Assembly: GCA_027596195.1 (NCBI GenBank)
Contig: JADGJG010000661.1
Span: 1-14,551 of the forward strand
Length of the DNA stretch: 14,551 bases
DNA from: Podochytrium sp. JEL0797
Taxonomy: Eukaryota; Chytridiomycota; Chytridiomycetes; Chytridiales; Chytriomycetaceae
Direction: 5' to 3'
Shown here piece by piece: positions 7,156-14,551 of the stretch. A program made the translations under genes and the position numbers. Within the stretch, counting starts at the first letter, position 1; each line of letters begins with the position of its first letter. The notes below the pieces were generated by a model. That model worked only from the letters and a program-made list of their open reading frames with translations, was not told the origin of the DNA and made no database searches.

Positions 7156-8767
7156 ATGGCAACCACCACGCAGCGCGCTGCGACCACGACAGCTCTTGTA
7201 CCGCCGCCCCCGGTGACAACCGCCGCGACACTCCCAGCACCGACAACAACAGCGGCCCTCCCACCCACCACTGCGCCCACAACCACGGCCGCCTTAATCA
7301 CGTCAGCGCCGACTTCCGCCGCCGCCGCGATCACCAGCGCCGCTGCCTTGACCAGCGCCCAAACGCTTTCAGTCTCTGCCTCGGCTGTCAGCACCAGCAC
7401 CACCACCACCACCTCCACCACCACCACATCCTCTGGCACCGCCCCGCCCGCCCCACCCACCAGCGTCAACTGGGCCCTCATTGGCGGCGTGGCCGGCGGC
7501 GTTGTCGCCTGCATCCTCCTCATTGGCGCAATCTCGTTCTTCACAAAGGCAAGCAGAGAGAGTCGCCGAAAGAACCCAGACTCGTTTGACCAGCTGACAA
7601 GATCACACGTGAGTTTGATTAAATCGCCTTTTGATTGGACTTGATGCGTGTGCGAAAATTGCGTACATCCCACATCGTCAAGTGGTTAATGCAAAAATAC
7701 CATTCCTCTTTTTCTCTCTGTATTCACGTCAAATCACTTGCTAACCCTACTTTCTTTTCAAACCCCCACAGCAAGTCGAAGTCCCCCCACCGGCTCCACG
7801 CCGCGACACCCGCTCCTCTCCCAACCCCGAACCCGTGTACGAATCCTACGCCATGAAACCCGCTCCTTCGTCCATCCACTCTGGCGGCGCCCAGAGCATG
7901 TCGCGTGCCAATCAACAATACGACCAGCAGCAGCAGCAGCAATACGTGCACCAGCAGCAACAGCCGCAATACAACTCCGTGGCGCCCGTTGCCGTGGTTG
8001 CGGCTCAACAGTATGAGCAAGAGCGTCAGCAGTACTTGCAACAGCAACAGATGCAATACAACAGCGCTGGCCCAGCCCCTAGTCAACCATACGACCAGCA
8101 ATACGACCAACAGCAGTACCTCCAACAACAACAGCAACAACAATACCACCAACAAGCCGCCTACGCCCAATACTACCAACACCAAAACCCCGCGAACGCG
8201 TCCATCGCCGGGTACCAACCTTCCCCCGTCGTTGGTGCCCCCGCCCCCGCTATCGGAGCCAACGGACAACCCGACTACACGGCCCAATGGCAGCAATACT
8301 TTGCCGAAAACCCAGGCGCGTATGAGGCTTACATGGCTCAACAGCAAGAAGCTGCCATGGCGGCGAGTGCGGGTGCTTCTGGTGTTGAAGCCGCTGTGTA
8401 TGCGCACGGCGAGGAACAGAATCACGCGACTGCCGCTTCTACCGCCCCCGTGCAACTCAACGCCGCCGATTTCGAAACGTACGAGGAATTCGTGGAGGCC
8501 CAAAACGCGTTATCCCTTGCGGCAGTGGAATCTGCCCGTTCGTCTTCTTCTCCCTTGCCTGTGACAGAGCAAGATAGTGCTTCTGCTGCTGTGGTCCCCG
8601 CCGCCGCCGCCACGTCTGCGGCAGTGGACGCGCCCGTTCAAAGCGCACAGGATTTGGAGTTTGAAGACCGTATGCGTCAAAAGTTGGCCAAGGAGGCGCA
8701 ATACATTACTGCGCAGAAGGAGAGCAAAAAAGAAGAGGAGGAAGGTGTGCCCGCGTATGAAAATTGA
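7156..8767 (+). CDS. Thr/Ala-rich single-pass membrane protein with long Gln/Tyr-rich tail (two exons)
   Basis: The model is exon 1 7156-7608, intron 7609-7771 (GTGAGT...CCACAG, branch-like TGCTAACC, phase 0) and exon 2 7772-8767, giving 482 residues. The join reads LTRSH-QVEVPPPAP and keeps frame on both sides. Residues 1-104 are Thr/Ala/Pro/Ser-rich with poly-Thr. About 105-130 is a helix (WALIGGVAGGVVACILLIGAI), followed by KASRESRRK. The tail of about 350 residues is dominated by Gln with regularly spaced Tyr. It then becomes acidic/Ala-rich and ends in a likely helical, charged segment (FEDRMRQKLAKEAQ). No signal peptide is seen. The build matches the two mucin-like genes at the left of the window but on the opposite strand; direct sequence match is limited to composition and a Gly-rich helix. 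Function unknown; Q-rich tails often mediate self-association (inference). Confidence 0.85.
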
Positions 8768-8924
8768 GAGAGTGTGTGTATGTTAAGGGATAATTTTTTG
8801 AAGATGAAAAGAAGGGGACGAGGGGGTGTGTGTGTGTGCGGATATATTCTAAAACCTTATATTAACATGTTTCAAAACGCGTTTTTGAATTTTTCAATTC
8901 GTTTTTTTTCTGACTCACACCCCA

Positions 8925-9391
8925 ATGAGCGACGCCTACTTCTCCGCAGGAGGAGGCCTTAAGCTCAAAGGCGCCAGCGGCGTCACAAAGTAAGAAACTC
9001 TCCCGGCAGCACTCTCCCCCCTCCTTCTAACAGGAAACCAGAAAGAAAAAGAAGAAGGGCACCGTCGCCAAACCCCCCGCAGAGGACACACAACAGTCAC
9101 AACAGGTTGAAAAGACGGAGGATAAGCCAAAAGCATCAGGTAGCAACATGACAGACGCCGAGCGTCGGTTTGAAGAAACAAGAAGAAAAAGGGTAACCGC
9201 CAAAAACCGTCACAAACTGCGCATTCTTACTAACGTTCGCTTTCCTCACCCCCTTCCTTCTCCTTCTCCAGCAAGAAGAAAAGGCCGCCAAGATTGCCCA
9301 AAAGTCTCACAAGGAACGTGTCGCCGAATTCAACACGTACCTCGAATCCCTCAGCGAACACAACGACATTCCCCGCGTCGGACCTGGATAA
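8925..9391 (+). CDS. FAM32A: FAM32A family splicing factor (three exons)
   Basis: Exons 8925-8989, 9042-9192 and 9272-9391 give 111 residues, the family's usual size (human about 112). The N-terminus has the signature [11 protein letters not shown] followed by a lysine run. The middle has an Arg/Glu/Lys-rich helix ([13 protein letters not shown]). The C-terminus [20 protein letters not shown], then DIP, matches the family end. In human spliceosomes FAM32A reaches into the active site of the step-II complex and helps use the 3' splice site. Intron 1 (8990-9041, GTAAGA...ACCAG) is only 52 bp with CTAAC close to the acceptor. Using the earlier AACAG acceptor instead leads to a stop. Intron 2 is 9193-9271 (GTAACC...TCCAG, branch ACTAACG). 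It is convergent with the CatSper-like gene. Confidence 0.93.
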
Positions 9392-9467
9392 TATATCCTT
9401 CCCATCGAAATATGTCCGAGTCTTTTATTCAATTGTATTTCAAGTCCACGAATCCCCGTTTCCGCGG

Positions 9468-9473
9468 AATAAA
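9468..9473 (+). promoter_or_regulatory. Candidate polyadenylation signal of FAM32A
   Basis: AATAAA lies 77 bp past the stop codon at 9391 and is followed by an A run. Further AATAAA-like copies occur near 9680 and 9765, so the true 3' end is open. Confidence 0.45.
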
Positions 9474-9481
9474 AAAAAAAG

Positions 9482-9655
9482 AAAGTCAAGGACAACGCCT
9501 CGACGAAATCTCCTCGCTCGAAAACCCCCCGCACCCTATTTAAACCATTTTGTTCGCGTTTTTTCTGCGATTCCCTTCCCGTCGTTGCTTGAAAGTGCCC
9601 CACCCCGCTTGATATCATCGCGTCTGAGTCGAAACACCCACCTCTCCTGAGTCTC
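9482..9655 (-). pseudogene. Decayed copy of the last coding segment of the CatSper-like gene
   Basis: Plus-strand 9482-9655 aligns with about 10092-10240, the end of the intact gene. Shared blocks include ACAACGCCTC/GCAACGCCTC, CGCGTTT...CTGCGATTCC and CGTTGCTTGAA, in order and with small gaps. On the minus strand the relic reads GRESQKKRE and then FVEAL. The intact gene reads RRESQKRE and then LVEAL. Insertions of a few bases shift spacing. It contains no helix or outside domain, so it cannot make a channel subunit. Confidence 0.75.
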
Positions 9656-10075
9656 ACTCTCGCGTACGGTTCGGATTGGAATAAAACAGACACATCTCGC
9701 CCTTTAAACTGTATTCAACCCCCACCAGCGCCCCACTCTCCTTAGGAATGAAGAAGAAAAGAAAATAAATAAGCACCCGCATTTGTTAGGCGTAATAAAG
9801 ATTTGAATCACTTTGGTGAACGTACAGTTGCAGCGTTAAAATTGGGGGGGTCAAGGAGGGGGTGGGGGATGTGGTTGTCGGGAGGGGGGATTTTTTGATC
9901 AAGTGAGTTTTGTCAGGAGTTTTGTGGTGGATTTTTTGTGGGTTTATTTGGACAAGAGGATGCGGGAAAAATACTCTGTCATGCGTGTGTTTGACTGTTC
10001 GTTGGCGATAAGTCCCCACTGTGTTCCGAATCTATTTTTTGGAAAGTCGGAATAAAAAAAAGAATTTATGCCGTT

Positions 10076-13000
10076 CTATATCTCCTTCTTATTCTTCAAC
10101 TCCCGCAACGCCTCCACAAGATCCCTCGACCCACTCAAATGCTCCGCCAACAGCTTTTCGCGTTTCTGCGATTCCCTGCGTTGCTTGAACTGTCCCATCG
10201 CCGCTTGCACGGGCCGCGCAAATTGATCCGCGGGAGTGGAAGCAACCCCACTTACACCCACTTCTCCTACCACTGCATGCACTTTTTTGAGGTTCCTCTT
10301 GCGTTGAAACAAGGTGCGTACAAACTCGGTGGGTTTTTCAGGTCCTTTGTACCCCGTTAAACGCACCTTCTTGACTCCACCACCCTCTTTCGACACTGAC
10401 TTTTCCGTCCCTTCGGCTTCGTACTCGGGCAACAAGGTTTCATCACTCCCACCCCCACTCTCCTCTGGAACCACCACCCGCCTCCTCCGCCGCGATTCAA
10501 TACACCCGTCTATCGTCGCCACACCCACCACCATGATAACAAACGCGCACCACACACCCAACGTGACTGCCGCAGAGGCTCCAAAGCTCACTTCAACACC
10601 ATACACTTGCACATCGAAATCGGATTCAAGGATGCAGTACGACGGTTGAGGGTCCATGGTAAATGTCGGTGACAGGGTAGTGATATGGAACGTGAAGTAA
10701 TAGTGTGGCGTAGTGGACGCAGTCGTCGGTGTGAGTCCATAACAAGGACTCGAAGGTTGACAAACCCATGTGATTTCTGCGCCGCCCGTGTCGGACCATA
10801 CGAGGTTTCCAGAGTTACTTGTCATGCTGCTGCTGCTGGGGTTGTACCGTGCAATCTCGGTATTGGAGTAGTTGCGTTTCGACGAGAGGGACGGACCGCC
10901 GCCCGTGATTTGGAGTTGGTAGGTTCCCAGGAAGGGTGTGGAGGTGGAGGTTAATTGGTTTGAGATGGAGAAGTGGAGGGGGAATGCTGGTGTATGAAAA
11001 ATTAATTAATCGCCGAGTTTTTTGAGCGGATAACTGTCTTCTTCACTCACCATCAACGTAAAACAAACAGGGAACAAGCGGATCCGGATTCGGACACGCC
11101 TGCGTGGCTGACGAGTCGGTCCACACAAACTGCATCTGCTGGTACGGTGCGCACCCAGAATACACTAAAATCGATTGCGACAGTTTGGTCTTCAAAAGAA
11201 AAACAAGGGGATTAAAATCGAAAAATACCGGGAGGCATGCCATCACGCATAGGAGATGCTTTTATACCTTCCAAGACCTCCCCTCCAACTCCTTACACGC
11301 AAAATTGGCCCCCAAAGGTGTAACCCTCACCACTGAACTCTTCAAATTCAAACCTGGAAACGTCTGCCCTTGCGCCCCCAAATCCGTCACCACAACGCGA
11401 TACTCGACCTCCGAATCGCCCACCACACTCCTCGTGTGTGAGATTTGGACCGCGTCGTGGTTGCTGAGAAGGAATCCGAGGGAGACGGAGGCGGTCGGGG
11501 TTCCAGGGGATGGTGTCAGGCGGAGGGTGAATGTGTAGGATTGGAGGTAGTCAAGGTAGATTTTGGTGGGCAGGGATTGGGAGGCGAGGATACCCGTGTC
11601 TTGTCTGTGAGTGAGAGCGGGGTGGTTTCATCGCGTTAATTCTTCTTTCAGCAGAATCCTCACACCTCCCATTTTTTTACCTCTCAACTACATTCCCAGT
11701 CCCAGCATCATCCACAAACACAATCCGACTATACGGACACGACCCGGCCCCCGCAACCCCCGCAGTGTACTCTGCAAACTCGACGATCGTGTCCACATCG
11801 AGCGCCTTCGTGGCCGTTGAAAATGAACCCACCGAGACGGTTACTGTCAAGACGTGGAGATTGTTGGCGTGGTCAAAGTAGGGAAGTTGGGCGGTGGTGG
11901 GTGCAGGGGTGGGTGCGTGTTGGACTAGAATGAGGGTTTTTGTGGCCACGTTTCCAAAGTAGATCTTTGAAGGGGAGAAAAGGGCTGGTTAGTGGTGGAT
12001 GTATGATTAACGCGAAATGGGGAAGGGGGGAGGGGGTGCGTACACTCAAATCGGAACAACTAAAGGAAAAGGATCCGTCGACAGCACTCGTGAAAGATTG
12101 AATCGTTTGCGTGGAAACATACAAGATTGTGGATCCACCGTCTGGGCTGTATTTTTTTATCAGTTCAATGCAGTAGTTTGAGCAGTGAGGTACAAAAATG
12201 TCATGCCTGTAAAACAGCCCGTTTCCCCAAATAAACAAATCGTTGCCCAACGTCTGGTGAAACGACATATCTGTAAGCGAGATGTCTGCACCACTGTATA
12301 TAGTTTGACTGTAGACCATAGAATATGGGTTTCCTAATATACCAATCGCCGATTCCATTAGAAAACGATAAGAAAATCTCGCACATCACAGAAGCGAAAA
12401 AAGACTGACCCGTTGGCAATGCGGCGGGAAATGTGAATGCAACAGCCCAGGTTCCCTATTTCGAGAGTTGTTTTATAATGTTTTATGATCGCCTCATCTT
12501 TTTGCGCGCGCCAAACCTGTCGAAATGAAACTATCGCATACTGAAATGTTGAAGTTTGCCACAAGAACTTGATGTTTCCACAATCCACAGTCGATACAGC
12601 CGCTGACAAGAATTTCCCCACTCCACCATTGAATACCGCAAACGTTCGTCCACTCGAATCCTGAAATGGAGAAAATGTCACGTTTTTGTCTTCCTGACGA
12701 AACAAATATGAAAAAGTCGTACCAGCACTTCAGTTGAATTCAACGAGCCGCTGCCTTGAACCAACCACGCCCTCCCCGCATCCGCCCGAGCACCCAACGC
12801 GACAGCTTGCAGACACGTCACGTCCTCCCGGTTCGTAATCTGCTGCTGCGGGAACTTGAGGGCTCCAATACAATTAGGAACGAGCGGTTGCCAGTTGAAG
12901 GACGTCTGCACTTTGGATTCAGCCCCGAGGGAAAAAAACACGAAAAATAGGGTACCGAGGAATACTGGCTCGACGCCCCAATCACGCCATTCATTGTGTT

Positions 13001-13939
13001 TAATAGAATCGCATCTGCAAAGGATCCCCCGGATTTGAAGTACGCCAGACTGGTGCCGCATCTGTCCGAATCTGGGGGGATCCATGGATTCCGCGAAAAA
13101 AAAACATCAAACGAATGAACCCCCACGCACACGTTTTCACACATACAATCACATACCCGCAAAGCTCGTTGACAAACTCAAACTCGTCCACGCCGTAAAG
13201 AAATTATTCGACAAGAGAACCTTGGCTGCGCTTGACGAGGTTCCCGAATTCAACGCGCCCACAAGAACCGTGGATGCACCAGGAACGCCCGTCATTGAAA
13301 ACGAGGCAGCTGTGGCGGTTGTGTCTTGTGAGGTGGCTATATCAGCGGGGATTCCCATCGACACCTTTTTCGGACCATCAGTAGAATCCCTTCCCTTAGA
13401 ACGGGCACCCACAAACTCACTAAAACACTCGCCACCCATCCCGTACTCAACCGAAACGTCCCCACATCCAACGCTCCCTGCGATAATCGCGGCGTGGTTC
13501 CCGTAGAATCGACTTCAAACCCAAACAGGCCAGACGCAGATCCTACTCGCATCGGATACGCCCAGTAATTCTGGTTCAGCGTGGATGTTTTGACGAACGC
13601 GTTTGGGAGCGAGATGATGGAGAGAGTTTCGGAGTCGGATGTGACGAGCGGGGATCCGCCCGTGTTTGTGAGTTCCGCGACGCAGATTGGGCATTGTGTT
13701 GATTGAGGCTGCGTGCCGTGGGGATCGGAGTTTTAGATTGATGGCAGTTTGAGAATGATTGGAATAGACCTCGTTGTTGATTGTGATGTAGAGCGAGTAG
13801 TCTGTATTTTTTGACAGGTAGTCGATTTTGGTGGTTGTTGAAATGGCGACCGGATATGCGACCCTGCCCAGAGGAGGAATGAATTCCAATACCTTAGAAC
13901 TATAAAAAACATGTTTTACCAGGAATTACCCGTTGCCAT
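10076..13939 (-). CDS. CATSPERD-like: CatSper auxiliary subunit, delta/epsilon type (multi-exon, hand-built model)
   Basis: Hand-built exons on the minus strand: 13939-13920, 13863-13421, 13364-13157, 13071-12956, 12905-12723, 12660-12517, 12455-12410, 12333-12044, 11964-11681, 11604-11268, 11189-11051, 10986-10076. All introns are 50-85 bp. Exon 2 has a frame break; a 61-bp intron (13769-13709) or one extra base at 13731-13734 resolves it. With the intron the product is 1019 residues. CatSper delta/epsilon are single-pass subunits of the flagellar Ca2+ channel, with a large outside part. Family marks I recognise from memory: GCAPYQQMQF (681-691), PCLFYVD (710-716), GTYQLQITGGGP (737-748), YSNTEIARYN (756-765), LVW, WVCQPSSPCYG (790-800) and YC (833-834). 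The helix is at about 852-876, then RRRRR and a 140-residue basic tail. The N-terminal half is Ser/Thr/Gly-rich and not assignable by eye. No signal peptide is in the model, so the first exon is the weakest part. Confidence 0.82.
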
Positions 13940-14050
13940 TTTCTGTTTGTTTTGTTTTTTTTGTTGTGTTCTTCGAAAGCTGTCAAACCGAGATAGAAAC
14001 AAAAATTGACAGGTCTCCACAAAGAGATCACAGGAGGGATATCCAGTTCA

Positions 14051-14056
14051 TTTATT
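14051..14056 (-). promoter_or_regulatory. Candidate polyadenylation signal of the right-edge gene
   Basis: TTTATT on the plus strand reads AATAAA on the minus strand, about 52 bp after the stop at 14108. It lies before the next minus-strand ATG (13939), consistent with two separate transcripts. Confidence 0.45.
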
Positions 14057-14107
14057 CAAAAGGGAAACAGTATAATACAATATTAACGGAAGAAAGGATC
14101 ACAGCTT

Positions 14108-14551
14108 TCAATATTCCTTGCGATGAAGCGCCATTGTGTCTTCCAAATGCTTGGCTTTCGAAACCGACGGAGACCCGAGAAGGGCAGCGGCTTCACAATC
14201 CGTCTCCAAAACTCGCGGTTGGTAACAGCTTCGGATCGCGCAGATCCCGATCATGAGAAAGATGACGAGGCAAGCAAGGGCACCACTGAAAAGCTGCAGG
14301 CGGGGACAGTCGAGGTAAGCGGGCACGATAGTTGAGATTGTTGTTGAGTCTGTACGTGAACGTTAGACTTGCAAAAGAAGGGAAGATGGGGGGAAACGAA
14401 CCCATTGATATCTGGTGCCGGACGGAATGGAAAATGGGAGATTTTTTTGTCGATAATTCGTTTAGCGGAAGAAATCGGAAGATCCCGGAAATATTCGGAG
14501 AATTTCTGGAATCGCAGCATTTGGTGGAGAAACGTGATTGGAAATCAATTT
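14108..14551 (-). CDS. 3' end of a membrane protein gene with C-terminal helix (partial, runs off the window)
   Basis: The last exon ends in TGA at 14108. It encodes a transmembrane helix (LFSGALACLVIFLMIGIC), then AIRSC and a tail of about 43 residues ending LHRKEY. The frame is closed upstream by a TAA near 14364, so it must be spliced. One fit is intron 14401-14350 (GTTCGT...TACAG, branch TCTAACG, 52 bp), joining an exon open to the window edge. A second fit uses the acceptor before GGALACLV and a different upstream frame. I cannot decide between them. The layout (outside part, one helix, short tail) is that of CatSper-type auxiliary subunits and of many surface proteins; no family motif is visible. 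Confidence 0.5.

Larger units (their letters stand above)
9392..10075. other. 684-bp region between two convergent genes
   Basis: It holds candidate polyadenylation signals, the decayed CatSper-tail copy (about 9482-9655), and a G-rich/T-rich stretch at about 9840-9960 that is the 3' flank of the minus-strand gene. The open frame at 10019-9786 on the minus strand is low complexity and has no supporting pattern. No other gene was seen. Confidence 0.6.

Noticed and set aside
7119..7673. Minus-strand Val/Ala-rich open frame opposite exon 1 of the 7156 gene
   Set aside because: Shadow of the Thr/Ala-rich coding strand; it has no start context or domain, and the plus strand has matching splice sites.
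7724..8503. Minus-strand Leu/Val-rich open frame opposite the Gln-rich tail
   Set aside because: Complement of CAG/CAA-type codons gives Leu/Val runs by default; the plus-strand reading joins in frame through the intron.
11104..11538. Plus-strand open frame of 144 codons
   Set aside because: Antisense to exons 10 and 11 of the CatSper-like gene, whose frame is supported by conserved motifs and splice phases.
14305..14325. Splice-donor-like GAGGTAAGC on the plus strand
   Set aside because: It lies opposite the minus-strand exon encoding the C-terminal helix; no plus-strand exon with coding character surrounds it.

Overview
This window looks like nuclear DNA of a zoosporic (flagellated) fungus, most likely a chytrid. 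Genes carry short spliceosomal introns (about 50-165 bp) with GT...AG ends and CTAAC/CTGAC-type branch sites. Proteins are rich in Thr/Ser/Pro and Gln repeats. There is a FAM32A splicing factor, and a large gene whose C-terminal half matches the CatSper auxiliary subunits. CatSper is a flagellar Ca2+ channel complex, which fits an organism with motile zoospores. The assignment is inference; no rRNA, tRNA, mobile element or CRISPR array was found.

Left part (230-5802, all minus strand): four membrane-protein genes in two paralogous pairs. 2010-230 (one intron) and 3332-2238 encode mucin-like Thr/Pro-rich ectodomains, one Gly-rich transmembrane helix and Gln/Tyr-rich tails sharing a YDP-x3-Q-x-W motif. 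4698-3889 and 5802-4858 encode short six-cysteine ectodomains, one transmembrane helix and a tail with a shared DDFFD motif. None has a classical signal peptide, and basic residues always follow the helix, so an outside N-terminus and inside C-terminus is predicted.

Middle (5866-9391): a minus-strand DNA-3-methyladenine glycosylase I gene (6890-6060) is followed directly by a degraded partial copy of itself (about 6056-5866). Across a 265-bp divergent promoter lies a plus-strand gene (7156-8767, one intron) of the mucin-like/Gln-rich type. Then comes a three-exon FAM32A gene (8925-9391).

Right part (about 9480-14551, minus strand): a gene of at least 12 exons (13939-10076) was reconstructed by hand as a CatSper delta/epsilon-type auxiliary subunit. 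A degraded copy of its last coding segment lies downstream at about 9655-9482. At the right edge is the 3' end of another minus-strand gene with a C-terminal transmembrane helix and short tail (14551-14108, partial).

Recurring theme: in four cases on the minus strand, a gene is followed on its 3' side by a paralogue or a decayed piece of itself, suggesting repeated local tandem duplication. The genes do not form an operon. Membrane proteins with large outside domains and regulatory-looking tails dominate and could belong to the zoospore surface or flagellum, but only the CatSper-like gene gives direct support for that.
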